The position numbers and the translations under genes were made by a program. The notes beneath the pieces were generated by a model. That model was not told where the DNA came from. It was given only the letters and a program-made list of their open reading frames with translations, and did no database searches. A DNA stretch of 64,000 nucleotides from Lentzea atacamensis (GTDB lineage Bacteria > Actinomycetota > Actinomycetes > Mycobacteriales > Pseudonocardiaceae). The DNA lies in the NCBI RefSeq assembly GCF_003269295.1, contig NZ_QLTT01000009.1, forward strand, positions 186,001-250,000, given 5' to 3'. This document shows positions 1 to 8,280 of this stretch, piece after piece; the stretch's first letter is position 1, and the number at the start of each line of letters is the position of its first letter.

Positions 1-2
1 AC

Positions 3-875
3 ACCGGCGAGTTGCTGTCCGAAGAGGACTTCGCCGAGCGGTTCGACGAGACGGATCTGCCGGGCGGGTCGCTGGCCGTGCTCGTGGACGGCGCACTCGT
101 GGCGTACGGCTTGGCCGTGCTGCGGGACAATCCCGTGAACACGCACCGCGTCCGGCTCGACGGGGCCGTGCACCCGGACTTCCGCCGCAAGGGCATCGGG
201 CGGCAGCTGCTGCAGCGCCTCATCCTGTTGGCGCGCAAGCTGCACACCGCACGCCACCCGGCCATGCCCATGGTGGTGAACACCATGGTCGAGAGCCGCT
301 GCGCAGGCCACGTCGCACTGTGCGCCGAGCTCGGCTTCACCGCGGACCGCTGCTTCAACGAGCTGGAGGTGGCACTGGGCGAGTCACTCGCCCAGGTCCC
401 GATCCCGCCCGCCTACGAGATCGTGCCGTTCTCCGCTGCCCGCGACGAAGAGGTCCGCGAGGTGTGCAACGCGGCGTTCGCCGACCACTGGGGTTCGGTC
501 GAGCGCAGCCCGGAGGAATGGGCGGCGTCGTTCACCAACAGCAAGCGGTTCGTTCCGGAGACCTCCTTCCTGGCGCTCGCAGAAGGCGCCGTGGCCGGTT
601 TCGTGCTCTCGCGGCACTACCCGGTGGTCGAGGAGCTGACGGGCGTGCGCGAGCTGTGGATCGGGGACGTCGGCACCCTGCGGGAGCACCGCGGGCGTGG
701 GGTGGCCTCCGCCCTGCTGAGCTGGACGCTGGCTCAGGCGAAGGGGCAGGGCTACCAGCGGGCGGGACTCTCCGTGGACTCGGCCAACCCGACCCGCGCG
801 CTCGGCGTGTACGAGCGCGCGGGGTTCGAGCTGAAGCGGACCTGGATCGACTACGGCCTGCCGGTCTCGCTCTAG
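3..875 (+). CDS. Two-domain GNAT acetyltransferase, 5' end outside the window
   Basis: The reading frame is open from the left edge, so the true start lies upstream. Two GNAT folds are visible. The first has an acetyl-CoA loop of type RRKGIGRQLL (about residues 59-68 of the visible part). The second has RGRGVASALL near residues 225-234, followed by ANPTRALGVYERAGF, the classical C-terminal GNAT motif. Tandem GNAT enzymes include the mycothiol acetyltransferase MshD, but nothing here identifies the substrate. The stop overlaps the convergent VOC gene by 4 bases. The acetyltransferase assignment is firm; the role is unknown. Confidence 0.85.
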   Translation, partial: TGELLSEEDFAERFDETDLPGGSLAVLVDGALVAYGLAVLRDNPVNTHRVRLDGAVHPDFRRKGIGRQLLQRLILLARKLHTARHPAMPMVVNTMVESRCAGHVALCAELGFTADRCFNELEVALGESLAQVPIPPAYEIVPFSAARDEEVREVCNAAFADHWGSVERSPEEWAASFTNSKRFVPETSFLALAEGAVAGFVLSRHYPVVEELTGVRELWIGDVGTLREHRGRGVASALLSWTLAQAKGQGYQRAGLSVDSANPTRALGVYERAGFELKRTWIDYGLPVSL

Positions 876-1231
876 ACCTCTTCGCCGTCCTGGGCGACGC
901 AGAACTCGTTGCCGTCCGGGTCGGCCAGCACCGACCAGGTGAGCCCCGGCATGCTGTGCACCGCGATCTCGGTGGCCCCGAGCCCGACCAGCCTGGCCAC
1001 CTCCGCCTTGCGGTCCGGCACGTGCGAGTCGAAGTGGACGCGGTTCTTGCCCGGCGTGGCGTCCGGCACCTGCTGGATGCCCAGCGCGGGGCCGTTCTCG
1101 GTGTTCGGAGCGAGGACGATGAACTCGCCCCAGTCGTTCTGGACGGTGGTGTTGAGCGCGGCCGTCCAGAACTCGGCGAGCTTGCGCGCGTCGCCGGTGT
1201 CGATGGTGATCATGGCAATCGTCAGGGACAT
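872..1231 (-). CDS. VOC/glyoxalase-like small protein
   Basis: This is a 119-residue single VOC module. It has the beta-alpha-beta-beta-beta pattern: an opening strand (LTIAMITIDTGDARKLAEFW), a central RVHFDSHV strand, and a closing LADPDGNEFCVAQ segment typical of the family. VOC proteins include glyoxalases, dioxygenases and antibiotic-sequestering proteins. A single short module usually dimerises, and many are uncharacterised. It converges on the upstream GNAT gene with a 4-base overlap and is divergent from proS. The fold is well supported, the function is not. Confidence 0.8.
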   Translation of the reverse strand: MSLTIAMITIDTGDARKLAEFWTAALNTTVQNDWGEFIVLAPNTENGPALGIQQVPDATPGKNRVHFDSHVPDRKAEVARLVGLGATEIAVHSMPGLTWSVLADPDGNEFCVAQDGEEV

Positions 1232-1368
1232 GCTTCCGGACGCTACTCAGGGGGTCTGACAATTCCAGGTCCGCGCTGGTCAGAGCCCAACAAACCCACC
1301 GCCCGCGATTTCGTCGGCAGCGCAACCAGTACGCTGCCCCAACAGCCCGTGAACGAGGAGTACCCACC

Positions 1369-3111
1369 GTGATCACCAGGATGTCGTCGCTGTTCCTGCG
1401 AACCCTTCGCGAGGACCCGGCCGACGCCGAAGTGCCCAGCCACAAGCTGCTGGTGCGCGCCGGCTACGTCCGCCGCGTCGCGCCGGGCGGGTACTCCTGG
1501 CTGCCGCTGGGTCTGCGGGTGCTGCGCAACATCGAGGCCGTCGTCCGCGAGGAGATGGACGCGTTCGGCGCGCAGGAGATCCAGTTCCCCGCCCTGCTGC
1601 CCAAGGAGCCCTACGAGGCGACCAACCGGTGGGAGGAGTACGGCCCCAACATCTTCCGGCTCAAGGACCGCAAGGGCGCCGACTACCTGCTCGGCCCCAC
1701 CCACGAGGAGCTGTTCACGCTCACCGTGAAGGGTGAGTACAGCTCGTACAAGGACTACCCGGTCACGCTGTACCAGATCCAGACCAAGTACCGCGACGAG
1801 GCGCGTCCCCGTGCGGGCATCCTGCGCGGCCGCGAGTTCCTGATGAAGGACTCGTACTCGTTCGACCTGACCGACGAGGGCCTGAGCAAGTCCTACCAGG
1901 ACCACCGCGACGCCTACATCCGCATCTTCGACCGTCTCGGCCTGGAGTACGTGGTGGTGTCGGCGACGTCCGGCGCGATGGGCGGCTCCGCGTCCGAGGA
2001 GTTCCTGGCCGTCGCCGAGACGGGTGAGGACACCTTCGTCCGCAGCACCGAGTCGGGCTACGCGGCGAACGTCGAGGCCGTCACGACCCCCGCGCCCCCC
2101 GAGCAGCCGATCGACGACAAGCCCGCCGCCCAGGTGCACCACACGCCGAACACGCCCACCATCGAAACGCTGGTGGACTTCCTCAACGCGAACACCGACC
2201 GCAAGTTCACCGCGGCCGACACGTTGAAGAACGTTCTCGTGAAGCTCAAGCACCCCGGCAAGGACTGGGAACTGCTCGCCGTGGCCGTCCCCGGCGACCG
2301 CGAGGTGGACTTCAAGCGCCTCGAGGCGGCCTTCGAGCCCGCCGAGGTCGCGATGCTCGAGGAGTCGGACTTCGCCAAGAACCCGTTCCTGGTCAAGGGC
2401 TACATCGGCCCGGGAGCGATCCAGGCGAACGGCATCCGCTTCCTCGCCGACCCCCGCGTGGTGCGCGGCACGGCCTGGGTGACCGGCGCCGACAAGGCCG
2501 ACCACCACGTCGTCGACCTCGTGGCAGGCCGCGACTTCACCCCCGACGGCGTCATCGACGTCGCCGAGGTCCGCGAGGGCGACCCGTCGCCCGACGGCAA
2601 GGGCGTCCTCGTCGCCGCGCGCGGCATCGAGATCGGCCACATCTTCCAGCTGGGCCGCAAGTACGCCAACGCGTTCTCGCTCGATGCCCTGGGCCCGGAC
2701 TCCAAGCCCGTCCGCATCACCATGGGCTCGTACGGCATCGGCGTCTCGCGCCTGGTCGCGGCCATCGCCGAGCAGTCGCACGACGACCGCGGCCTGATCT
2801 GGCCCCGCAACGTCGCGCCTGCCGACGTCCACGTGGTCATCGCGGGCAAGGACGAGACGCTCGTGTCCGCCGGCGAGGACTTCGCGAAGCAGCTGAGCGC
2901 GCGCGGGCTGAAGGTGCTGCTGGACGACCGCAAGACTAGCCCCGGCGTGAAGTTCGCGGACGCCGAGCTCGTGGGCATCCCGACGATCCTGGTGATCGGC
3001 CGGGGGCTCGCCAACGGCGTCGTCGAGGTGAAGGACCGCAAGTCCGGAGACCGCGTCGAGGTGCCGGTGGCCGAGGCAGTCGACCACCTGGTTCAGGTCG
3101 TTCGCGGCTGA
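1369..3111 (+). CDS. proS: Prolyl-tRNA synthetase
   Basis: ProS charges tRNA-Pro with proline in the cytoplasm. The 580 residues match the bacterial type with an editing insertion. Class II motif 2 is visible as YRDEARPRAGILRGREF, the editing (INS) domain spans roughly residues 225-400, and motif 3 appears as TMGSYGIGVSRLVAAIAEQ. A C-terminal anticodon-binding domain ends the protein. The GTG start follows a GAGGAG ribosome-binding site in the preceding 20 bases. A strong hairpin terminator follows. The same gene opens the related backbone segment in mycobacteria. Confidence 0.97.
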   Translation: MITRMSSLFLRTLREDPADAEVPSHKLLVRAGYVRRVAPGGYSWLPLGLRVLRNIEAVVREEMDAFGAQEIQFPALLPKEPYEATNRWEEYGPNIFRLKDRKGADYLLGPTHEELFTLTVKGEYSSYKDYPVTLYQIQTKYRDEARPRAGILRGREFLMKDSYSFDLTDEGLSKSYQDHRDAYIRIFDRLGLEYVVVSATSGAMGGSASEEFLAVAETGEDTFVRSTESGYAANVEAVTTPAPPEQPIDDKPAAQVHHTPNTPTIETLVDFLNANTDRKFTAADTLKNVLVKLKHPGKDWELLAVAVPGDREVDFKRLEAAFEPAEVAMLEESDFAKNPFLVKGYIGPGAIQANGIRFLADPRVVRGTAWVTGADKADHHVVDLVAGRDFTPDGVIDVAEVREGDPSPDGKGVLVAARGIEIGHIFQLGRKYANAFSLDALGPDSKPVRITMGSYGIGVSRLVAAIAEQSHDDRGLIWPRNVAPADVHVVIAGKDETLVSAGEDFAKQLSARGLKVLLDDRKTSPGVKFADAELVGIPTILVIGRGLANGVVEVKDRKSGDRVEVPVAEAVDHLVQVVRG

Positions 3112-3124
3112 TCCCTGTTTCGTC

Positions 3125-3158
3125 CGAACGCCCGGCCGAGTTTCCGGCCGGGCGTTCG
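3125..3158 (+). terminator. Hairpin terminator after proS
   Basis: The inverted arms 3125-3137 and 3146-3158 are perfectly complementary over 13 bases with an 8-base loop. They lie 14 bases after the proS stop. No T run follows, as is common in actinomycete terminators. Confidence 0.8.
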
Positions 3159-3176
3159 TCGCGTCTAGGGTGCGGC

Positions 3177-4403
3177 ATGGGGCGGAACTGGTACCTGCTG
3201 TGGAGCGGCAGCGCGATCTCGGCGCTCGGCGACGGCATCTTTCTCGCCGCACTCCCGCTGCTGGCCGCCACACTCACCCAGGACCCGAAACTGATCGCCG
3301 GGGTCAGCTTCTTCGGATCCCTGCCCTGGCTCCTCGCCTCACTCCCCGCGGGCACAGCCGCCGACCGCTACGACAGCCGTCGTCTCCTCCTCGCCGCCCT
3401 GTGGATCCAGTGCGCGCTCATGGCGGTCCTCGCCGCCTTCCACAGCGCGCACATCGCGTTCCTGTACGGCATGGCGTTCCTGATCGGCACCGCGGAGAAC
3501 GTGCCGAGGGCGGTGGGGCAGCCGCTCATCAAGGCGACCGTCGAGAACCACCTGCTGGAGCGAGCCAACGGCAGGCTGTTCGCGTCGCAGGCGGTGGCAT
3601 TGCAGTTCGTGGGGCCGCCGCTGGGCGGGTTGTTGTTCGCGATCGCGGTACCGGCACCGTTCTGGGTCAACGCGCTGACGTTCGCCACAGCAGCACTGCT
3701 GGTGACCAGGATGCGCACGAGCCGGCAACCTCGGCCGGCCAAGCCGAAGGTCGTCGAAGGCCTGCGGTGGTTGATGAAGCACAAGGCGCTGAGAACGGTC
3801 ACGGTCGTGTCCGCGACCACGAACCTGTGCATCGCGATGACCATGGCGACGCTGGTGCTGTTCGCGCAGCAGAGGCTGGGGCTGACGAACGCCGGATTCG
3901 GGGCGTTTCTCGCCACGCTCGCGTGCGGTGGCGTCGCCGGTGGGCTCCTCGCCGAGCGGATGCTCGCCAGGTACCGCCACACCGTCGCGGTGACCGTGGT
4001 GCTGATTCCGTTGATGTGGCTGGGAATTGCGACGCTCGCCCGTGATCTGCCCACGGTTGCGGTGTTCGCGGTGGTCAGCTCGTTCTGCACCGCGGTGTGG
4101 GGTGTGGCCACGGCGGCGTTGCGGCAGCGGGCGGTGCCCACGAACCTGCTCGGACGCGTCAGCAGCGCGCAGACCCTGATCACCTGGGGTGTTCAGCCGG
4201 TCGGCGCGCTGCTGGGCGGACTGGTCGCTGACCACTTCGGGCTGCTGGCGCCGTGGTTCGTGGCCGTGGGGCTGCGAACCGCGGTCGGCGTGGTCAGCCT
4301 CAAGCCGCTACGCGATCACTTCACCGGCGCGGCCTTGAACGTCCACTTGGCCGCGTCCCCCGAGCAGGACGCCGCTGTCACCTTGCCCGAGGAATCGCGG
4401 TAG
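3177..4403 (+). CDS. MFS transporter, drug-exporter type
   Basis: A 408-residue major facilitator with about twelve hydrophobic segments. The motif A region between TM2 and TM3 reads ASLPAGTAADRYDSRRLLL. An insert around residues 180-200 (TSRQPRPAKPKVVEGLRWLM) is the usual central cytoplasmic loop. The family exports small molecules by proton antiport; the substrate cannot be read from sequence. It follows proS, as the MFS exporter efpA does in mycobacteria, although this protein is shorter than EfpA. Its last 29 codons overlap antisense with the 3' end of the secreted lectin gene. Confidence 0.85.
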   Translation: MGRNWYLLWSGSAISALGDGIFLAALPLLAATLTQDPKLIAGVSFFGSLPWLLASLPAGTAADRYDSRRLLLAALWIQCALMAVLAAFHSAHIAFLYGMAFLIGTAENVPRAVGQPLIKATVENHLLERANGRLFASQAVALQFVGPPLGGLLFAIAVPAPFWVNALTFATAALLVTRMRTSRQPRPAKPKVVEGLRWLMKHKALRTVTVVSATTNLCIAMTMATLVLFAQQRLGLTNAGFGAFLATLACGGVAGGLLAERMLARYRHTVAVTVVLIPLMWLGIATLARDLPTVAVFAVVSSFCTAVWGVATAALRQRAVPTNLLGRVSSAQTLITWGVQPVGALLGGLVADHFGLLAPWFVAVGLRTAVGVVSLKPLRDHFTGAALNVHLAASPEQDAAVTLPEESR

Positions 4404-5221
4404 CACTTGGTGTTGTGCTGCATGTCCGAGATGGTCTTGTTCGGGTTGACGGACCACTGCTGGGCCGGGCCGCCGTCGCACTTGCGCAGCACGACCTTGC
4501 CCGACGACAGGGTGGTGCACAGCTGCGGTGAGCCCTGCTCCATGAAGGCACCGTGGAACTTGAACTGCTGCGGGGCGGAGCCGTTGCACACCGCCGTCGT
4601 CAGCTGCGAGCCGGAGGCGCCGCCCTGGAGGCACTTGCCGGTGGCGACGTTCTTGTACTCGCCGTTGGTGGTCTTCGGCTTGGCGCCGCCGTAGCACTCA
4701 CCGGTCGCGGTGTTGAAGATCGGCGTCGGGTCGACGGTCAGGTTGGACGGCGGGTTGATGATGGTTTCCTCCATCACCGGCTTGCCGTCGGGGTGGTAGT
4801 TGGTCAGGGCGTCTTCGCAGTCGATGACGTTCATGGCGTTGCCGCCCTTGCCCCCGACCCAGGCGTCGAAGTGCCACAGGCGAGGGCCGCCGTTGGGGCC
4901 GTTGCCGTCCCAGTCCTGCTCGCAGGAGGAGCAGGAGTCCTCCATGATGAAGTACTTCTTCACGCGCGGGAAATAGATCTTCGTGCCCGGCTTGGCTTCC
5001 TTGCGGGACGTCGCGAACGTGATCGGGTCCGACCAGGTGCCCTTGCCGCCGGCGGTGTTGTGGATCTGCGGGTAGGCGATGTTGCCGCCGGGCGGTGTGT
5101 TGTCGTACCAGCCGTAGAAGGTCCAGAAGACCTGTTGGGATGCCGCGGTTGCCGGGGATGAAGCGAACAAACCGGACATGATCAGCAAAATGCCTGCCGC
5201 CACGGACAGGGCGCGTTTCAT
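4316..5221 (-). CDS. Secreted protein with DPBB/3D-like domain and ricin-type lectin domain
   Basis: 301 residues. A Sec signal peptide (MKRALSVAAGILLIMSGLFA, cleavage near the ATAAS site) precedes a domain at about 30-165. That domain contains GTWSDPITFATS, PGTKIYFPRVKKYFIMEDSC and an HFDAW segment, a pattern I associate with double-psi beta-barrel/3D-like domains. A ricin-type beta-trefoil (about 185-298) follows, with QQFKFH and QQWSV repeats and paired cysteines. Export and carbohydrate binding are inferred. The SD (GGAGG) lies 6-7 bases before the ATG, with a hairpin directly upstream of it. The 3' end overlaps the convergent MFS gene by 88 bases. Confidence 0.82.
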   Translation of the reverse strand: MKRALSVAAGILLIMSGLFASSPATAASQQVFWTFYGWYDNTPPGGNIAYPQIHNTAGGKGTWSDPITFATSRKEAKPGTKIYFPRVKKYFIMEDSCSSCEQDWDGNGPNGGPRLWHFDAWVGGKGGNAMNVIDCEDALTNYHPDGKPVMEETIINPPSNLTVDPTPIFNTATGECYGGAKPKTTNGEYKNVATGKCLQGGASGSQLTTAVCNGSAPQQFKFHGAFMEQGSPQLCTTLSSGKVVLRKCDGGPAQQWSVNPNKTISDMQHNTKCYRDSSGKVTAASCSGDAAKWTFKAAPVK

Positions 5222-5237
5222 GCGTGCCTCCGCAAGA

Positions 5238-5277
5238 ACCGGTGGACTGAGGCGGCGTGATTGCAGAGTCCACCGGT
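5238..5277 (-). promoter_or_regulatory. Inverted repeat just upstream of the lectin ribosome-binding site
   Basis: Arms 5238-5248 and 5267-5277 are perfect 11-base complements separated by 18 bases. On the lectin mRNA they would form a hairpin ending about 7 bases before the GGAGG Shine-Dalgarno. An AT-rich stretch at 5288-5312 lies farther upstream and could hold the promoter. Role inferred: mRNA stabilisation, translation control or an operator. Confidence 0.55.
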
Positions 5278-5303
5278 CGCGCGGCTTTTGTAAAGAAACT
5301 TAT

Positions 5304-6512
5304 CTAACTATTTGCGGAAGCAAGGCCCGCGACTGGGCCCACGACGATGATCGCCGGCGGGCGGACCTCCCAGCGCTTCACGTCCTCGGCCAGCGAGTCC
5401 AAAGTGGACCGGAAGACGCGCTGGGCCGCCGTGCTGCCCTCCTGGATCACGGCGACGGGGGTCGAACCGGGGCGGCCTTCCATCAACGCCGTGGCGAACG
5501 CACCGGCCCGTTCGACGGCCATCATCAGCACGACGGTGCCCTGCAGGCGTGCGATCGCCGACCAGTCGACCAGCGAACGAGGGTCATCTGGGGCAACGTG
5601 ACCCGAGACGACGACCACCTCGTGCGCCACGCCTCGGTGTGTCACCGGCACACCGGCCAGTGCGGGCACGCCGAACGCCGACGTCACGCCCGGCACGACG
5701 GTCACCGGGATGCCGGCCTCCGCGCACGCCAGGAGCTCCTCGAAGCCGCGGCCGAAGACGTACGGGTCGCCGCCCTTCAGCCGGACGACGAACTTGCCCT
5801 CCTTGGCGCGGTCGATCAGCGTCTGGTTGATGAACTCCTGCGTGGCCGCGCGGCCGTACGGGATCTTCGCCGCGTCGACCACCTCGACGTGTGCCGGCAG
5901 TTCCTCCAGCAGCTCGCGCGGTGCCAGGCGGTCGGCGACGACCACGTCCGCGTGGGCCAGCAAACGCTTGCCCTGCACGGTGATCAGTTCGGGGTCGCCG
6001 GGGCCGCCGCCGACCAGCGCCACGCCGACCGGCGGAGCTGCCTGGTCCGCGATCCGGCCGTCGCGCAGGGCCGCCACGAGCCCGTCGCGAACGGCGGCCG
6101 AACGACGGTGCTCGCCGCCCGCCAGCACACCGAGCACGAGGCCGTCGTGCGTGCCGACCGCCGGGGTCACGGCCGTGCCCTCGACGGCGATGTCCGCGCG
6201 CACGCAGAAGACGCGCTGAGCGAGCGCCTCCTCGCCGATCTGCGTGTTCACCTCGACGTTCGACGTGCAGGCCACCACGTACCACGCGCCCTCGACGTCA
6301 CCGGGCTGGAAGCGCCGCTGGTGCCAGGTCAGCTCCCCCGCGTCGACCATGCCCTGGACTGCGGGTGTGACGGACGGCGACACGAGCTCGACGGCGGCGC
6401 CGCTGGCGATCAGGCGGGGCAGGCGGCGCTGAGCGACCGTGCCTCCGCCGACCACGAGGACGCGCCGGCCCCGCAGGTCGAGGCCGGCCAGGTAGTGCTG
6501 TTCAAAGGGCAT
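5304..6512 (-). CDS. cysG: Siroheme synthase / uroporphyrinogen-III C-methyltransferase
   Basis: A two-module tetrapyrrole enzyme. The N-terminal 150 residues are a precorrin-2 dehydrogenase/ferrochelatase module with the NAD motif VLVVGGGTVAQRR. The rest is SUMT, with VALVGGGPGDPELIT, the RLKGGDPYVFGRG signature and VVPGVTSA. Together they convert uroporphyrinogen III to precorrin-2 and sirohydrochlorin, feeding siroheme and B12. The start at 6512 is chosen because family members begin close to the NAD motif; an ATG at 6521 and a GTG at 6530 are alternatives, and none has a strong SD. It lies outside the riboswitch-controlled cob operon. Confidence 0.93.
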   Translation of the reverse strand: MPFEQHYLAGLDLRGRRVLVVGGGTVAQRRLPRLIASGAAVELVSPSVTPAVQGMVDAGELTWHQRRFQPGDVEGAWYVVACTSNVEVNTQIGEEALAQRVFCVRADIAVEGTAVTPAVGTHDGLVLGVLAGGEHRRSAAVRDGLVAALRDGRIADQAAPPVGVALVGGGPGDPELITVQGKRLLAHADVVVADRLAPRELLEELPAHVEVVDAAKIPYGRAATQEFINQTLIDRAKEGKFVVRLKGGDPYVFGRGFEELLACAEAGIPVTVVPGVTSAFGVPALAGVPVTHRGVAHEVVVVSGHVAPDDPRSLVDWSAIARLQGTVVLMMAVERAGAFATALMEGRPGSTPVAVIQEGSTAAQRVFRSTLDSLAEDVKRWEVRPPAIIVVGPVAGLASANS

Positions 6513-6563
6513 GCGTAGAAGCATCCACACCGGACCGGCCGTGTCCAGCCGAAGGGAACATGC

Positions 6564-7277
6564 TCACAGCCGCAGCAACTCGAAAGAGGTGGCCAGCACG
6601 CCGCCGAACCGCTGCCCGACGGCCTCCGCGGCGCCGCGGAGGAACAGTTCCGGATCCGCCATGTCACCGCTCAGCGCAGCCAGATACGCCTTGTGCGCGC
6701 GTAGTGACGCCACCGAAGCGTCGAACGAGTCGGTGATGTCCACGGCGTGAGTCGACATCGGTGAGGACGCCGCCGCCACGTACTTGACGCCATTCCACGG
6801 CTCAAGGCCCAGGTCCTGGAAAACCCACCGGTTGCCCGCGTCCCGGACGGCGTCGACGGTCGCGCGGCCGACCGCGATGTGGTCCGCCATGTTCAGCGCG
6901 CCGCCCGGCCACGTCTCCCGGAAGTTGCCGGTGATCACGAACTCCGGCCGGTGCCGGCGGATGGCTGCCGCGATGTCGCGCCGCAACGGCACGCCGTACT
7001 CGATCACGCCGTCCGGGTGGTCCAGGAACTCGACGACGGAGACCCCCACCGCCGCGCACGACGCGATCTGCTCCTCGACCCGCAACGGCCCGGCGACCGA
7101 CGGTTCCATCGAGTCGATGCCCGCCTCGCCACGGCACGCCAGCACGTACGCGATGTTCTTGCCCTGAGCGGTCCAACGCGCGATAGCGCCCGCACCGCCG
7201 TACTCCATGTCATCGGGATGAGCGACGACGACCAGCGCGCTCGACCAGTCTTCCGGCACAGCTTCCAGATCAGCCAT
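6564..7277 (-). CDS. PIG-L family deacetylase
   Basis: A 237-residue zinc-dependent N-acetyl-sugar deacetylase of the LmbE/PIG-L family. The metal-binding AHPDD motif is at residues 19-23, followed by EYGGAGAIARW. A second metal region contains ADHIAVGRATVDAV. Relatives include MshB and Mca of mycothiol metabolism and enzymes that trim secondary metabolites. The motif continues MEYG rather than the form usual in MshB, so the substrate is left open. It is transcribed in the same direction as cysG, 33 bases upstream of it. Confidence 0.85.
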   Translation of the reverse strand: MADLEAVPEDWSSALVVVAHPDDMEYGGAGAIARWTAQGKNIAYVLACRGEAGIDSMEPSVAGPLRVEEQIASCAAVGVSVVEFLDHPDGVIEYGVPLRRDIAAAIRRHRPEFVITGNFRETWPGGALNMADHIAVGRATVDAVRDAGNRWVFQDLGLEPWNGVKYVAAASSPMSTHAVDITDSFDASVASLRAHKAYLAALSGDMADPELFLRGAAEAVGQRFGGVLATSFELLRL

Positions 7278-7327
7278 GCCCAGCAGGATGCGCGTGACCT
7301 CGCACGCGCTGCAACCGACCTACCAGA

Positions 7328-7369
7328 ACGGCCACCACACCGTCCGTTGCGGATCGGTGTGGTGGCCGT
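7328..7369 (-). terminator. Hairpin terminator after trypsin-like protease
   Basis: Arms 7328-7342 and 7355-7369 are perfect 15-base complements around a 12-base loop. They begin 16 bases beyond the protease stop, on its transcript. Confidence 0.8.
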
Positions 7370-7385
7370 CGAAGGCTTGCCGGTG

Positions 7386-8159
7386 CTACAGCTGGGCGTT
7401 GATGACCGAGTAGTACGGGGCGATGCGGCCGTACACGCCGGGGTAGCCGGCCGCGGCACAACCGCGACCCCACGACGTGTCACCGATGAGCTTGCCACCG
7501 AACACCAGCGGGCCACCGGAGTCGCCCTGGCAGGTGTCCACGCCACCCTGCGGGAAGCCCGCGCACACCATGGAGGTGTTGCTGTACTGCGAGTACGCGG
7601 ACTTGCAGGTCGCGTCCGAGGTCAGCGGCACGTTCGCCTTGAGCAGGTACCGGGAGGCCGAACCACCGGAGGACGTGGTGCCCCAGCCGAGGATCAGCGC
7701 GGAGTTGCCCGCGGCGTACAGCGCGGTGTCGGCGGGGGTGGCGAGCGGCAGGGTGGCCGAGCTGATGTTGCGGTCCAGCGTCAGCACGGCGACGTCGTAG
7801 CCGGCGGTCGCGGTGGTGTAGCTCGGGTGCACCCAGATGCGGGTCACGCTGGCCACGGTGCCCGCGGTGCTCTGCTTGTCGTCACGGCCGTGCACGACTC
7901 GCGTGCTGGCGGGCGTACGACCCTTCACGCAGTGAGCGGCGGTGACGACCTTGTTGGCCTTCACCAGCGTTCCGCCGCAGAACTGGGAGCCGGAGGTCGA
8001 CGCCAGGTAGACGACCCAGGGATAGGTGGAGGTGCTGGCCCTCGTACCACCGACGATCATCGGTGAGACGTCGGCGCTGGCGGCCGGGGCAACGAAGAAG
8101 ATGCTCGCGAGAGCGGAAACCACGACGGACACGATCAGGCGATGCAGGGTTTTCGCCAT
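7386..8159 (-). CDS. Secreted trypsin-like serine protease (S1A)
   Basis: 257 residues beginning with a signal peptide (MAKTLHRLIVSVVVSALASI), a short pro-segment and the activation site MIVGG. The catalytic triad is visible: His in TAAHC, Asp in YDVAVL, Ser in GDSGGP. The Asp six residues before the catalytic Ser (DTCQGDS) predicts trypsin-like cleavage after Arg/Lys. The ATG at 8159 is preceded by GGAAGGA, which decides it over the in-frame upstream start at 8213; that upstream part would be the translation of a hairpin. A strong terminator follows. Confidence 0.93.
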   Translation of the reverse strand: MAKTLHRLIVSVVVSALASIFFVAPAASADVSPMIVGGTRASTSTYPWVVYLASTSGSQFCGGTLVKANKVVTAAHCVKGRTPASTRVVHGRDDKQSTAGTVASVTRIWVHPSYTTATAGYDVAVLTLDRNISSATLPLATPADTALYAAGNSALILGWGTTSSGGSASRYLLKANVPLTSDATCKSAYSQYSNTSMVCAGFPQGGVDTCQGDSGGPLVFGGKLIGDTSWGRGCAAAGYPGVYGRIAPYYSVINAQL

Positions 8160-8176
8160 GTTGCCAGTCCTTCCGA

Positions 8177-8222
8177 TGACGCTGTGTGTGCAGGGTGTAC
8201 AGCGACGGCACACACAGCGTCA
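8177..8222 (-). promoter_or_regulatory. Long perfect inverted repeat abutting the protease Shine-Dalgarno
   Basis: Arms 8177-8191 and 8208-8222 are perfect 15-base complements with a 16-base spacer. The hairpin would end 2 bases upstream of the GGAAGGA SD (8168-8174). The stem is very stable, so it could stabilise the 5' end of the mRNA or gate translation; as DNA it could be an operator. The lectin gene at 4316-5221 has the same arrangement. Confidence 0.6.
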
Positions 8223-8280
8223 CGGTCGTGGAATCAAACGCACAACCGCCACTAGTCGTTACGGGCGATTTGACATTTGA

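Noticed and set aside
1243..3273. 676-codon open frame on the minus strand across proS
   Set aside because: It mirrors proS codons, is rich in Arg/Val/His/Asp without domain motifs, and has no ribosome-binding site; an antisense frame typical of high-GC DNA.
8160..8213. Upstream start extending the trypsin-like protease by 18 residues
   Set aside because: The extension translates a perfect inverted repeat and delays the signal peptide; GGAAGGA points to ATG 8159.
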